A DNA stretch of 64,000 bases from Sporosarcina aquimarina. Lineage in GTDB: Bacteria > Bacillota > Bacilli > Bacillales_A > Planococcaceae. The DNA is taken from assembly GCF_023715615.1 (NCBI RefSeq), contig NZ_JAMBOM010000001.1, positions 1,116,001 through 1,180,000 on the forward strand. Direction: 5' to 3'. Below, one piece after another: positions 44,114-53,121 of this stretch. The position numbers were made by a program, and so were the translations under genes. The stretch's first letter is position 1; the number at the start of each line of letters is the position of its first letter. A model generated the notes under the pieces. It had not been told where the DNA came from, did no database searches, and saw only the letters and a list, made by a program, of their open reading frames with translations.

Positions 44114-45238
44114 ATGGCGAAGGGTTCAAAAAAGGAAGTAATGTTTGAACGTATGCAAGAACAGAAAAAAGAAGTTAAAGTCATACGCAAAATTGTTTTT
44201 TGGATCGCAATTGCATTGATTCTACTTGTTGCGGTGGGTGGGTTCTTCACGTATCGATACATAAAAAGTGCACTTGAGCCGATGGACGCCGATTCTGAAA
44301 AAACGGTGGAAGTGGAAGTTCCTATTGGTTCAGGGCTAGATACGATTTCTCAGATTCTTGAGGATAAAGGTCTTATTAAAAATGCGAAAATCTTCAAGTA
44401 TTATGCCAAAGTGAACAACGAATCAGACTTTCAAGCAGGAACTTATGGGTTGTCTACTTCTATGACGCCAGACGAACTTTTAAAAAGTTTAAAGACAGGA
44501 AAAGTTTATCGTACACCTGTATTTACAATGACGATTCCTGAAGGTCTGACGGTCGAGCAAATAGGTGAACGGGTAGCAGCAAAAACAACTGTAACAAAAG
44601 ATGAGTTCATTTCCTATATTGATTCCGACGAGACGATTACCAATTTACAAGCTTTATATCCAGAGGTTATTACGGATGAAGTGAAAAATGAAAACATTCG
44701 TCATCCGTTGGAAGGTTATCTTTTCCCAGCCACCTATCCATTTTACGAGGAAGAGCCTACCGTGCAGACAGTAGTAGAGACGATGATTGACGGAACGAAA
44801 GCAAATGTTACACCTTATTTAGCTTCACTAGAGGAAAACAAGAAATCAGTCCACTGGTTACTTACGTTTGCCTCATTATTAGAACGTGAAGCAACAGCCC
44901 AAGCGGATCGCCAAACAATCGCAAGTGTCTTTTATAATCGTCTGGAAGAGGGAATGCCTCTACAAACGGATCCAACTGTCTTATATTCTCTAGGAGAACA
45001 TAAAGATAAAGTCTCTCTCAAAGATTTAGAAGTAAAGAATGCGTATAATACCTATCAGAACAAAGGTCTACCACCAGGTCCAATTGCAGCTCCAGGGGCG
45101 GAATCGATCGAAGCGGTAATAGACCCTTCCGATACTTCTTATTTTTATTTTCTGGCAGATAAAACTGGGAAAAATCACTTCGCTAAAACGTACGATGAGC
45201 ACTTGAAGTTGAAAGCGGAGTATATAGATGGCAAGTAA
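44114..45238 (+). CDS. mltG: Endolytic murein transglycosylase MltG (YceG-like)
   Basis: 374 aa. Short basic cytoplasmic tail, one membrane span (about residues 26-46, VFWIAIALILLVAVGGFFTY), a LysM-like part, and the YceG catalytic domain with the active glutamate in LLEREA and the signature TYQNKGLPPGPIAAPG. Cuts nascent glycan strands to set their length. Start ATG 44114 behind GAGGTGA. Confidence 0.95.
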   Translation: MAKGSKKEVMFERMQEQKKEVKVIRKIVFWIAIALILLVAVGGFFTYRYIKSALEPMDADSEKTVEVEVPIGSGLDTISQILEDKGLIKNAKIFKYYAKVNNESDFQAGTYGLSTSMTPDELLKSLKTGKVYRTPVFTMTIPEGLTVEQIGERVAAKTTVTKDEFISYIDSDETITNLQALYPEVITDEVKNENIRHPLEGYLFPATYPFYEEEPTVQTVVETMIDGTKANVTPYLASLEENKKSVHWLLTFASLLEREATAQADRQTIASVFYNRLEEGMPLQTDPTVLYSLGEHKDKVSLKDLEVKNAYNTYQNKGLPPGPIAAPGAESIEAVIDPSDTSYFYFLADKTGKNHFAKTYDEHLKLKAEYIDGK

Positions 45239-45261
45239 AAAAGCAGGATGGAGTTTGTATA

Positions 45262-45900
45262 ATGACAAATTATGAAACGTACCGGTTACACTTCGAAAAG
45301 GAAGTGGATCCAATTGTTCAGGAAATGGAGAAAGATGCTGAAGAGCATTTTGTACCTATCATGGAACGCAGTGGAATTGATACGTTTATCGGCTTGTTAA
45401 GTATTCAAAAGCCGCGTACCTTGCTGGAAATTGGAAGTGCTATTGGCTATTCAGCGATTCGTCTCGCACAAGCGAATCCTGTATTGCATATTTCCACTAT
45501 TGAGAGAGACGAAGAACGTCATGCAAAAGCAGTTCACTACATCAATCGCGCCAAGCTGAATGACAGGATTACCTTGTTTAAGGATGATGCACTGACGTTC
45601 GATACAGATTTGCTTCCATTTGAATACTTTGATGCGTGTTTCATCGATGCAGCTAAAGGGCAGTACAAACGCTTCTTTGAAAAGTATGAACCACTTGTCA
45701 AGGCAGGTGGTGTCATTTACTGTGATAATATGTTTATGCACGGAATGGTATTTTTAGAGGATCAGGAAGTGCCAAAACGCAATCGCACGATGATTCGGAA
45801 TTTAAAAGCATTTACAGAGTGGATTATGGATAATCCTGCGTATGAAACTTCCTTACTTCCTGTAGGAGACGGAATTTTAATCGCTCGTAAAAACTTATAA
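45262..45900 (+). CDS. trmR: SAM-dependent O-methyltransferase, TrmR-like (YrrM)
   Basis: 212 aa class I O-methyltransferase: SAM motif LLEIGSAIGYSAIRLA, acidic ERDEERH, DACFIDAAKGQYKRFFE, and metal-site DNM. In B. subtilis YrrM (TrmR) methylates 5-hydroxyuridine at tRNA position 34 to give 5-methoxyuridine. Position between mltG and udk fits. The trhP (U32 peptidase-type) genes that sit between trmR and udk in B. subtilis are missing here. Confidence 0.88.
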   Translation: MTNYETYRLHFEKEVDPIVQEMEKDAEEHFVPIMERSGIDTFIGLLSIQKPRTLLEIGSAIGYSAIRLAQANPVLHISTIERDEERHAKAVHYINRAKLNDRITLFKDDALTFDTDLLPFEYFDACFIDAAKGQYKRFFEKYEPLVKAGGVIYCDNMFMHGMVFLEDQEVPKRNRTMIRNLKAFTEWIMDNPAYETSLLPVGDGILIARKNL

Positions 45901-45933
45901 AGTTGCACCAGCTACAGAGGAGGAATTAGGAAG

Positions 45934-46572
45934 ATGGGAACGCAAAAACCCTTAATTATTGGTATCGCAGGGGGCTCTGGCTCAGGAAAAACTAGTGTAA
46001 CAAAGAAGATTCATCAAGTTTTTCAAGATCATTCTGTTGTCGTTATTGAACAAGACTTTTACTATAAAGATCAGTCACACTTAGATTTTGAAGAGCGACT
46101 TTTGACCAATTACGATCATCCACTCGCTTTCGATACGGATTTGTTAATTAATGATTTAGAAAAACTTCTTATTCGTCAGTCGATTAACAAGCCAGTATAC
46201 GACTATGCATTGCATACACGTTCAAGTGAAACAATTGAGATTGAACCTAATGATGTGATTATCTTAGAAGGTATCTTGATTTTGGAAGATAAACGGTTAA
46301 GAAATCTCATGGACATTAAATTATTTGTCGACACGGACGCGGACTTGAGGATAATTAGAAGAATTCTGCGTGATATCAACGATCGAGGTAGAACAATTGA
46401 GTCTGTCATAGATCAGTACATGAGTGTCGTTCGCCCCATGCACAATCAGTTCATAGAACCGACAAAGCGCTATGCAGACATAATCATCCCTGAAGGCGGG
46501 CAAAACGAAGTTGCAATTGACCTAATGGTAACGAAAATAAAAACAATTCTTGATTCTGGTAATGATATGTAA
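45934..46572 (+). CDS. udk: Uridine kinase
   Basis: 212 aa; phosphorylates uridine and cytidine in pyrimidine salvage. P-loop [13 protein letters not shown], base/ribose region [29 protein letters not shown] split by variable residues, lid [21 protein letters not shown] ribosome-binding site. Confidence 0.95.
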   Translation: MGTQKPLIIGIAGGSGSGKTSVTKKIHQVFQDHSVVVIEQDFYYKDQSHLDFEERLLTNYDHPLAFDTDLLINDLEKLLIRQSINKPVYDYALHTRSSETIEIEPNDVIILEGILILEDKRLRNLMDIKLFVDTDADLRIIRRILRDINDRGRTIESVIDQYMSVVRPMHNQFIEPTKRYADIIIPEGGQNEVAIDLMVTKIKTILDSGNDM

Positions 46573-46605
46573 TATGATATTGTCAGATATTCATATAATA
46601 AACAC

Positions 46606-46646
46606 TATGTCGCATACCTTTCTTTGAGGTGCGACATATTATTTTG
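46606..46646 (+). terminator. Terminator between udk and greA
   Basis: TATGTCGCA (46606-46614) / TGCGACATA (46630-46638) with further CCT/AGG pairing inside, then TTATTTT. Suggests greA has its own transcription or is attenuated. Confidence 0.65.
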
Positions 46647-46673
46647 ATGATTTGTAAATTGAGGAGTGAGGAA

Positions 46674-47147
46674 ATGGTTTCTGAAAAAAAATACCCAATG
46701 ACTATTTCAGGTAAACAGAAATTAGAAGATGAACTTGAATTTCTTAAAACAGTAAAACGTAAAGAAGTTGTAGAACGTATTAAAATTGCGCGTAGTTACG
46801 GAGATTTGTCTGAGAACTCCGAGTACGATTCTGCGAAGGAAGACCAAGCTTTCATAGAAGGTAAAATTTCATCGCTTGAATCTATGATCCGCAATTCTGT
46901 TATCATATCAGAAGATACTCGCACTGAGGAAGCGCAACTAGGTAGCACAGTAACGTTTAAGGAAATCCCTGGCGGGGAAGTTGAAACGTATACGATTGTA
47001 GGATCTGCTGAAGCTGACCCATTAGAAGGCTTGATTTCCAATGATTCACCTATCGCCAAAGGAATTCTTGGTCGTAAAAAAGGTGATCAAGTGAAAATCA
47101 TAACACCGGGTGGCGAAATGCAAGTTGAAATCACAGAAGTGAAGTAA
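46674..47147 (+). CDS. greA: Transcription elongation factor GreA
   Basis: 157 aa; stimulates RNA polymerase to cleave backtracked RNA. N-terminal coiled coil with the tip [17 protein letters not shown] (acidic residues act at the active site), C-terminal FKBP-like domain with [20 protein letters not shown] and [10 protein letters not shown]. Start ATG 46674 behind GAGGAGTGAGGA. Confidence 0.97.
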   Translation: MVSEKKYPMTISGKQKLEDELEFLKTVKRKEVVERIKIARSYGDLSENSEYDSAKEDQAFIEGKISSLESMIRNSVIISEDTRTEEAQLGSTVTFKEIPGGEVETYTIVGSAEADPLEGLISNDSPIAKGILGRKKGDQVKIITPGGEMQVEITEVK

Positions 47148-47154
47148 CATAGAG

Positions 47155-47188
47155 AAGCCGCCTTCAAAATAAAGGCGGCTTTTTTTGT
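47155..47188 (+). terminator. Terminator after greA
   Basis: Perfect AAGCCGCCTT (47155-47164) / AAGGCGGCTT (47172-47181), then a run of seven or more Ts. Confidence 0.95.
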
Positions 47189-47252
47189 GAAACATCACGC
47201 ATGCAGAAACGTCCAATCGTTAGAAGCGTGGAACTAAGGGAGATGATTTCAA

Positions 47253-47966
47253 GTGAGTGAACAAAAACCGGAATATTCAAGGGTGCGTCGGAAACGACAA
47301 AACAATAAAGGGAATAAGATGTTAAATTGGATGATTGCCATTGTTGTTTTGTTAATTGTCCTCGTGGGAGTGAAAATACTTTCAAGTGACAGTACACCAG
47401 AAGACAAAGAAGTAGCTATAACTGAAACAACCCCTGAAGATGAAACGAGTGGTACAGAAAATAGTACTGATGAAACTGATGATGGGGAAAAAGAAAAGGA
47501 TTCAGATCAGACTGCAGATGGCGATGACTCGTCTAAAGAAGGAATTGCCAATGACGAATCCGACGATAGCGAACAGAGTGAGGATTCATCAAAAAAGAAT
47601 GATACTGAAAAAGAAGGCACTGTTACCTATACAGCTAGTGAAGACGCCGTCGTGGACGAAACAGTTTCAAATGCCTCTTGGGAGCCTGTAGGAACGTCAC
47701 AGTCAGGTAATCACGTATCGCAGTATGATGGTTCATCAGTAGACTGGCAGGAGAAAAAGAAGGCGCTAGCGTATGCAACAGGGATGGCTGAAAACGATAT
47801 GATTTTCTTGAAGATAAAAAATGGGGGGAGTCCTCAAAAGTCAATTGGGATCGTCTCATCAAAAGATAAATCAAAAAAATATAGAGTCTATTTGGAGTGG
47901 GTTGACGGCAAAGGTTGGAAACCGACGCAAATGGACGTTTTGAACACACTCGATTTTAACTACTAA
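47253..47966 (+). CDS. YrrS-like DUF1510 membrane protein
   Basis: 237 aa. Basic N-terminus (YSRVRRKRQNNKGNK), one membrane span (about 24-43, LNWMIAIVVLLIVLVGVKIL), a long acidic disordered Asp/Ser/Thr/Glu-rich linker (about 48-125), and a folded C-terminal domain (NHVSQYDGSSVDWQEKKKAL...KKYRVYLEWVDGKGWKPTQM). In B. subtilis yrrS lies beside greA and a penicillin-binding protein gene (pbpI); here mtnN follows instead. Role unknown, outside the membrane. Confidence 0.85.
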   Translation: MSEQKPEYSRVRRKRQNNKGNKMLNWMIAIVVLLIVLVGVKILSSDSTPEDKEVAITETTPEDETSGTENSTDETDDGEKEKDSDQTADGDDSSKEGIANDESDDSEQSEDSSKKNDTEKEGTVTYTASEDAVVDETVSNASWEPVGTSQSGNHVSQYDGSSVDWQEKKKALAYATGMAENDMIFLKIKNGGSPQKSIGIVSSKDKSKKYRVYLEWVDGKGWKPTQMDVLNTLDFNY

Positions 47967-47994
47967 TAGGTAATGCCAGATAGGGGATATAACG

Positions 47995-48687
47995 ATGAAA
48001 GTTGGAATTATCGGAGCAATGGAAGAGGAAGTTACCATTCTCAAAAATCAGTTACAGTCAGCTCGTCAAACGGTTATCGCTGGTTATGAATTTAGCGAAG
48101 GGACGCTTGGTGGCCGTGAAGTCGTACTCGTAAAAAGTGGTATTGGTAAAGTAAACGCTGCTGTAGCAACGACTTTACTCCTGCAACTATTTAAGCCTGA
48201 TGCGGTATTGAACACAGGATCTGCAGGAGGTATAGGTGAAAACCTAGAAGTCGGAACAGTTGTGTTATCGAAGGATGTTACGCATCACGATGTAGATGTA
48301 ACTGCTTTTGGATACGCACTCGGACAAGTGCCGGGCGGTCCAGTCACATACATGGCTGATGACAAGCTACTTCAAGTTGCGGCAAAAGCAGTTGAAGAGA
48401 TTGGGAAGCATGCGCACGCATCTGGACTTATCGCTTCAGGAGATGTGTTCATGAGTGATCCGACACGGGTGTATAATGTGAAGCAACAATTTCCAGAGCT
48501 AATTGCTGCAGAGATGGAAGCTGCTGCAGTTGCACAGGTGTGTCACGAATTTCAAGTGCCTTTTGTTGTAATTAGAGCGCTCTCGGATATTGCTGGGAAA
48601 GAATCTTCCTTGTCATTCGATGAATTTCTACCTGCGGCGGCACAACATTCTTCAGTAGTTGTGCTTGAAGTCATCTCGAAACTTTAA
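47995..48687 (+). CDS. mtnN: 5'-methylthioadenosine/S-adenosylhomocysteine nucleosidase
   Basis: 230 aa. Hydrolyses MTA and SAH to adenine and the thioribose/ribosyl-homocysteine, feeding methionine salvage and AI-2 precursor. GIIGAMEEEVTILK, NTGSAGGIG, MEAAAVAQVCHEF with catalytic Glu, and RALSDIAGKESSLSF with catalytic Asp. Confidence 0.96.
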   Translation: MKVGIIGAMEEEVTILKNQLQSARQTVIAGYEFSEGTLGGREVVLVKSGIGKVNAAVATTLLLQLFKPDAVLNTGSAGGIGENLEVGTVVLSKDVTHHDVDVTAFGYALGQVPGGPVTYMADDKLLQVAAKAVEEIGKHAHASGLIASGDVFMSDPTRVYNVKQQFPELIAAEMEAAAVAQVCHEFQVPFVVIRALSDIAGKESSLSFDEFLPAAAQHSSVVVLEVISKL

Positions 48688-48751
48688 TCCATTCGTGGTA
48701 AACTAGATATTAAGAAGTAAAACCTAATTCATGGAGCGAGGAGGAACTCGT

Positions 48752-48832
48752 ATGTTATTTCTAATGTTGGGTGCATTTATTGTCACAGCTGCTCTTACAG
48801 GCGTGATCTATTTTGAAGTGAAAGCTGATTGA
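48752..48832 (+). CDS. 26-residue hydrophobic peptide, unknown
   Basis: A short frame, ATG 48752 to TGA 48830-48832, behind an excellent ribosome-binding site (GCGAGGAGGAAC, 8 bases away). The peptide begins MLFLMLGAFIVTAALTGVIY and ends FEVKAD: one membrane span with a short charged tail. It is followed 15 bases later by a strong terminator, so it is its own cistron between mtnN and sigK. No family recognised. The strong initiation site and immediate terminator argue it is real. Confidence 0.6.
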   Translation: MLFLMLGAFIVTAALTGVIYFEVKAD

Positions 48833-48847
48833 AGATAATCAGTGTAG

Positions 48848-48887
48848 ACGTCTCCAGCGAGGGTACGAATGCTGGAGACGTTTTTTA
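48848..48887. terminator. Terminator between small peptide and sigK
   Basis: Perfect 11-base ACGTCTCCAGC (48848-48858) / GCTGGAGACGT (48871-48881) and six Ts. It ends the rightward transcript and could serve sigK on the other strand. Confidence 0.9.
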
Positions 48888-48902
48888 ATTTGAAATCCAA
48901 GG

Positions 48903-49607
48903 TTACTTGGAGTCTTGTTCACGTTTGAACAACTGATACAACTTGACAATTGCTCTTTTTTCAATTCTAGACACATAACTTCTTGAAATTTGTAGTTCAT
49001 CTGCAATTTCTTTTTGTGTCATTGGTTGGTCGTTTAGAAGACCAAAACGTTTTTGGATGATTTCAAGTTCTCGACCTTCCAAATTATGAAGATGTCGGTA
49101 AAGCCGTTCTTTTCGTTCATTCATTTCGGCATGATCGTGGGGAGATTCTTCGTCTGTTTGGAGTAAATCTGCTATTTCTAATGATTGCCCCTCACTATCT
49201 GTGCCAATGGGTTCGTTCAAAGAGATATCTTTTTGAGTCTTTTTCTGTGTTCTTAGAAACATTAATATTTCATTCTCAATACATCGTGCTGCGTACGTTG
49301 CAAGCTTGGTTTTACGATCTGGAGTGAAGCTTGCAATTGCTTTCATGAGGCCAATTGTTCCGATTGAAATGTAGTCGTCAAGCTGTTCGTGTTTAGGATG
49401 GAACTTCTTAACAATGTGTGCAACGAGCCTCATATTGCGCTCGATCAGTTCATCACGGGCGTCTTCATCTCCTTGTGCTAGACGTTCGAGACATTCGGCT
49501 TCTTCCTCTTTTGAGAGTGGGCGTTTAAATGCCTGCCCTCGGATGTACCCTAAAACTGCAGGAATCTCGAGCCAAAATTGTACTAGCGCCATAACAAAGC
49601 CGCTCAA
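48903..49607 (-). CDS. sigK: Sporulation sigma factor SigK (pro-sigma-K)
   Basis: 234 aa; late mother-cell sigma factor. Hydrophobic N-terminal pro-sequence (about 1-20, VMALVQFWLEIPAVLGYI) that is removed by SpoIVFB, then region 2 (RNMRLVAHIVKKF, IGTIGLMKAI, ATYAARCIENEILMFLR) and region 4 (EIIQKRFGL, MTQKEIADELQISRSYVSRIEKRA). The start is TTG 49607, seven bases after GGAGG; GTG 49616 lies in that site. The gene is continuous, so no skin-type element interrupts it. Confidence 0.93.
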   Translation of the reverse strand: MSGFVMALVQFWLEIPAVLGYIRGQAFKRPLSKEEEAECLERLAQGDEDARDELIERNMRLVAHIVKKFHPKHEQLDDYISIGTIGLMKAIASFTPDRKTKLATYAARCIENEILMFLRTQKKTQKDISLNEPIGTDSEGQSLEIADLLQTDEESPHDHAEMNERKERLYRHLHNLEGRELEIIQKRFGLLNDQPMTQKEIADELQISRSYVSRIEKRAIVKLYQLFKREQDSK

Positions 49608-49636
49608 ATGAACCACCTCCTCTGTCGTTGTCTGAC

Positions 49637-49665
49637 ATCCTATGCGGGTAAAAGATGGCGTATCA
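49637..49665 (-). promoter_or_regulatory. SigE-like promoter upstream of sigK
   Basis: Minus strand TGATACG (49665-49659), 14-base spacer, CATAGGAT (49644-49637), close to the SigE pattern (ATA-rich -35, CATACAMT -10). SigE-dependent transcription of sigK is known in Bacillus. Confidence 0.35.
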
Positions 49666-49742
49666 CCGCTGATTTTGGCGGACAGGCAGTTTTTACAAGC
49701 ATGACTGCCTTAGTTTGGTCTGCAAGTATTATCGCTTAGGTA

Positions 49743-49751
49743 TGGTATAAT
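49743..49751 (+). promoter_or_regulatory. Extended -10 promoter of yqeG
   Basis: TGGTATAAT: TG, one base, perfect TATAAT (49746-49751); no good -35. 35 bases before yqeG. It probably drives the whole yqeG-yqeM unit. Confidence 0.6.
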
Positions 49752-49785
49752 AAGTGCGAATTAGCACAGTAATGGAGTGGATAGG

Positions 49786-50301
49786 ATGTACAGTTATTTC
49801 TTGCCGGATCAATATGTAAAGGATGTTTATCAACTTTCACCTACTGATTTTATAAATAGAGGCATCAAAGGAATTATTACTGATCTCGACAATACATTGG
49901 TCGCTTGGGATCGACCGGATGCAACACCCGAAATTGCTACATGGATAAAAGAAATGCAGGATGCCGGTCTGCAAGTAACGATTTTATCGAATAATAATGA
50001 GCTGCGTGTAAAAGCTTTCAGTGAGCCAATTGAAACGCCTTTCATCTTTTCAGCGAGGAAACCACTTTCAAGGGCGTTCAGGAAAGCGCTCGACCAGATG
50101 GGACTGCAAAAAGAGGAAGTCGTGATGATTGGAGATCAGGTAATGACCGACATCCTTGGAGGCAACAGGTTCGGACTACAAACGATTCTCGTTGTTCCAG
50201 TGGCAAGTTCTGATGGTTTCATGACAAAATTCAATCGTCAATTGGAACGTCGTATTTTGAAAACGTTGAAACGAAAAGGAATGATTTCGTGGGAGGAATA
50301 G
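49786..50301 (+). CDS. yqeG: HAD-superfamily phosphatase YqeG
   Basis: 171 aa. HAD motif I ITDLDNTLVAWD, motif II LSNNNELR, motif III with RKPLSRAFRKAL, motif IV MIGDQVMTDILGGNR. The family is PGP-like (phosphatidylglycerophosphatase in mitochondria and plants), but the bacterial substrate is not settled. First gene of a conserved seven- or eight-gene unit. Start ATG 49786 behind TGGAGTGG. Confidence 0.9.
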   Translation: MYSYFLPDQYVKDVYQLSPTDFINRGIKGIITDLDNTLVAWDRPDATPEIATWIKEMQDAGLQVTILSNNNELRVKAFSEPIETPFIFSARKPLSRAFRKALDQMGLQKEEVVMIGDQVMTDILGGNRFGLQTILVVPVASSDGFMTKFNRQLERRILKTLKRKGMISWEE

Positions 50302-50303
50302 AT

Positions 50304-51401
50304 TTGGAACTCACTTGCATTGGATGCGGTATTGGCATTCAAACAGAAAACCCCAAAAAAGAAGGATATGCACCACCCGCTTCGCTTGAAAAGGAAGAGG
50401 TAATTTGTCAGCGTTGTTTCCGTTTAAGAAACTATAATGAGTTGCAGCCAGTTTCATTATCTGGGGATGACTTTCTCGCTATTTTAAATGGTATCGGGGA
50501 TCGAAAAGGTCTTGTTGTCCTCGTTGTGGACATCTTTGACTTTAATGGCAGCTGGATTCATGGTTTACAACGCTTTGTCGGTAAAAAAGATATTGTGTTG
50601 ATCGGAAACAAGGCAGACGTATTGCCAAAATCGGTGAATCGTAACAAACTGATTAACTGGATGAAAGAGCAATCTGCCAAACTTGGACTAAAACCTGTTG
50701 AAGTCATGCTGGTTTCTGCGGTTAAAGGACAAGGCGTTCCTGAAGCGCTCGAACGAATTGATGAATTACGTAAAGGTCAAGACGTATATGTGGTAGGTTG
50801 CACAAACGTTGGAAAGTCGACTTTTATAAACCGAATCATTAAGCAAGCTACAGGAACAGGAGAAGTCATTACAACTTCACATTTTCCAGGAACCACGTTA
50901 GATCTTGTTGAGATTCCTTTGGATGACGGCAAAGCAATTTATGATACTCCTGGAATCATTAACAATCATCAAATGGCACATTATTTAGATCCGAGCGAAC
51001 TAAAAGCGATCACTCCCAAAAAGGAAATCAAGCCAAAGATTTTCCAATTGAATGCAGAACAAACACTTTTCGTTGGTGGTTTAGCTCGATTTGACTTTAT
51101 AAAGGGAGAGCGTTCTTCATTTAACGTACACGCTTCAAATGCACTTCCGCTTCACAGGACGAAGCTTGAAAATGCGGAGGCGTTATATGAAACACATCTC
51201 GGAGACATGCTCTCACCGCCTGGGCCAGAATCGCTAGAACGTTTCCCTAAATTAGTTCGTCATGAGTTTTCAATTAAAAAAGCAAAGACGGACATAGTCA
51301 TTTCGGGTCTAGGTTGGATTACAGTTCAGCATGCAAATGTATTGGTTGCTGTTCATGCACCTCGTGGTGTAGACGTGGTCTTACGCCCGTCATTAATCTA
51401 A
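50304..51401 (+). CDS. yqeH: Circularly permuted ribosome-assembly GTPase YqeH
   Basis: 365 aa. N-terminal zinc finger (CIGCGIGIQT and CQRCF), then G motifs in permuted order: G4 NKAD, G5 SAVKGQG, G1 GCTNVGKST, G2 T, G3 DTPG. Needed for 30S assembly. TTG 50304 chosen (six bases after GGAGG, two bases past the yqeG stop); GTG 50289 precedes that site. Confidence 0.94.
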   Translation: MELTCIGCGIGIQTENPKKEGYAPPASLEKEEVICQRCFRLRNYNELQPVSLSGDDFLAILNGIGDRKGLVVLVVDIFDFNGSWIHGLQRFVGKKDIVLIGNKADVLPKSVNRNKLINWMKEQSAKLGLKPVEVMLVSAVKGQGVPEALERIDELRKGQDVYVVGCTNVGKSTFINRIIKQATGTGEVITTSHFPGTTLDLVEIPLDDGKAIYDTPGIINNHQMAHYLDPSELKAITPKKEIKPKIFQLNAEQTLFVGGLARFDFIKGERSSFNVHASNALPLHRTKLENAEALYETHLGDMLSPPGPESLERFPKLVRHEFSIKKAKTDIVISGLGWITVQHANVLVAVHAPRGVDVVLRPSLI

Positions 51402-51417
51402 CAGAGGGGGACTCAAT

Positions 51418-52245
51418 GTGAAAAAATGGTTTGCAGTCATTGGAGATCCAATTGCACAATCGATGTCACCCGGTATGCATGATCACTGGTTTAAGGAGAA
51501 CGGTATTGATGCTACCTATATTCCTGTCCATGCGAAAACCGAGGAGCTACCTTCTGTAATTACAAGTCTACAATTATTAGGATGTAGTGGTTGGAATGTG
51601 ACGGTTCCACATAAAAGTGATATACTCCCTTTCCTAGGAAGTGTTGATGAGGCTGCCTCTCATATGGCAGCAGTTAATACGGTAGTAACCGGGGAAAACG
51701 GATGGCTAGTTGGATCTAATACAGACGGAAGTGGATTCGTCAGGGCATTAGAAGAAAAGTACGGTAGTGGGCGGAAAAGAGATGAGATTTTAATTATAGG
51801 TGCCGGAGGGGCGGCGAAGGGAATCGCCTTTGCATTACGTAGCGCTGGATATGGCACGATTACCTTTACCAATCGGACATTAAAAAATGCTGCCGAAATA
51901 AGTAAACGATTAGCCAATTCAACTTATTTAACGATTGCTGAAGCGGAAAAGCAGCTTGCCCGTTTTGGCATCATTATACAAACCACTTCTGTTGGAATGG
52001 TATTTTCCTCTGAGGGAATGCCTCTAGATCCTTCTAATGTGAAACCGGGGACTGCAGCCATTGATATTATTTATAATCCTCTTGAAACCGAATTTTTAGC
52101 AACTGCTCGCAACAAAGGAGCGGAAACAGCAAATGGGATAGGTATGTTTGTCCACCAAGGAGCACTCGCTTTTGAGGAATGGACAGGCATTCGCCCAGAC
52201 ACTGTTGGAATGATGAAACGACTAACACAACAATTGGAGGATTAA
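51418..52245 (+). CDS. aroE: Shikimate dehydrogenase
   Basis: 275 aa; reduces 3-dehydroshikimate with NADPH in aromatic amino acid synthesis. Substrate motif SMSPGMHDHWF, catalytic NVTVPHKSD (Lys) and NTDGSGF (Asp), nucleotide fold IGAGGAAKGIAFAL, basic NRTLKN. GTG start behind AGAGGGGGA. Confidence 0.96.
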   Translation: MKKWFAVIGDPIAQSMSPGMHDHWFKENGIDATYIPVHAKTEELPSVITSLQLLGCSGWNVTVPHKSDILPFLGSVDEAASHMAAVNTVVTGENGWLVGSNTDGSGFVRALEEKYGSGRKRDEILIIGAGGAAKGIAFALRSAGYGTITFTNRTLKNAAEISKRLANSTYLTIAEAEKQLARFGIIIQTTSVGMVFSSEGMPLDPSNVKPGTAAIDIIYNPLETEFLATARNKGAETANGIGMFVHQGALAFEEWTGIRPDTVGMMKRLTQQLED

Positions 52246-52246
52246 C

Positions 52247-52537
52247 ATGTTAACAAGTAAACAAAAGAGTTTCTTACGTAGTGAAGCACATCACTTACAA
52301 CCTATTTTTCAAATCGGTAAAAGTGGGTTGACGGACGCAATTATAAAACAAATTGAGGAAGCGCTTGAAGCGAGAGAACTTATCAAAGTGTCTGTTCTAC
52401 AAAACTGTGAACAAGACAAAGAGGAAATTGCTGAAGTACTTTCTGAACAACCCGGTTTGGAAGTTGTACAAATTATCGGTAAAACGATTGTTCTTTACAA
52501 GGAATCGACAGAAAAGAAAAAGATTGTATTACCATAA
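52247..52537 (+). CDS. yhbY: YhbY/CRM-domain RNA-binding protein (YqeI)
   Basis: 96 aa CRM domain: LRSEAHHLQPIFQIGKSGLT with the GxxG loop region, EALEARELIKVSVLQNC, VQIIGKTIVLYKES. Binds pre-50S particles in family members. One base after aroE. Confidence 0.94.
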   Translation: MLTSKQKSFLRSEAHHLQPIFQIGKSGLTDAIIKQIEEALEARELIKVSVLQNCEQDKEEIAEVLSEQPGLEVVQIIGKTIVLYKESTEKKKIVLP

Positions 52538-52548
52538 GGAGTGGCGGA

Positions 52549-53121
52549 ATGCGGAAAATCGGTATTCTTGGCGGTACTTTTAACCCACCCCATATCGGGC
52601 ATCTCATAATGGCGAGTGAAGTTCGCGAAGCCCTTGAATTGGATGAAGTAAGACTGATGCCAACAGCAATCCCTCCACATAAGCAGCTTTCCGATACTGC
52701 TACCCCTATTCAACGTCTTGAAATGGCAACGTTAGCGGTGACAGGAAATGAGTACCTCAGCACTTGTGATGAGGAAGTGCATTTTGGAGGCGTTTCTTAT
52801 ACGTTCAATACGATGCAGAGATTGCTCGCTAAGGAACCTGATACAATGTTTTATTTTATTATCGGGGGAGATATGATCGATTCTTTGCATACGTGGTACA
52901 AGATTGACGAGTTGGTCAAGATGGTTCATTTTGTTGGTGTTAGAAGACCGGGCACTGTGAGCATTACTGATTATCCGATTCGATATATTGATTCACCTTT
53001 GATTGATATGTCCTCGACTCTCCTTAGGGCTAAATATGCACAGCATAAAACAACTGCGTATCTCGTACCGAAATCTGTAGATCGCTACATTCGTCAGGAG
53101 GGCTTATATGGAGCCTGGTAA
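52549..53121 (+). CDS. nadD: Nicotinate-nucleotide adenylyltransferase
   Basis: 190 aa; makes deamido-NAD from nicotinate mononucleotide and ATP. GILGGTFNPPHIGHL (HxGH), VRLMPTAIPPHKQ, FIIGGDMIDSLHTW, and ISSTLLRA-type motif seen as DMSSTLLRAK. Overlaps yqeK by 14 bases. niaR, the likely NAD regulator, is elsewhere in the window. Confidence 0.96.
   Translation: MRKIGILGGTFNPPHIGHLIMASEVREALELDEVRLMPTAIPPHKQLSDTATPIQRLEMATLAVTGNEYLSTCDEEVHFGGVSYTFNTMQRLLAKEPDTMFYFIIGGDMIDSLHTWYKIDELVKMVHFVGVRRPGTVSITDYPIRYIDSPLIDMSSTLLRAKYAQHKTTAYLVPKSVDRYIRQEGLYGAW

Noticed and set aside
43774-44262. 162-codon minus-strand frame across yrzB and the start of mltG
   Set aside because: It crosses a strong terminator and is antisense to two well-supported genes; composition is that of reversed acidic codons.
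48903-49607. skin-type interruption of sigK
   Set aside because: The gene is continuous from pro-sequence to region 4.
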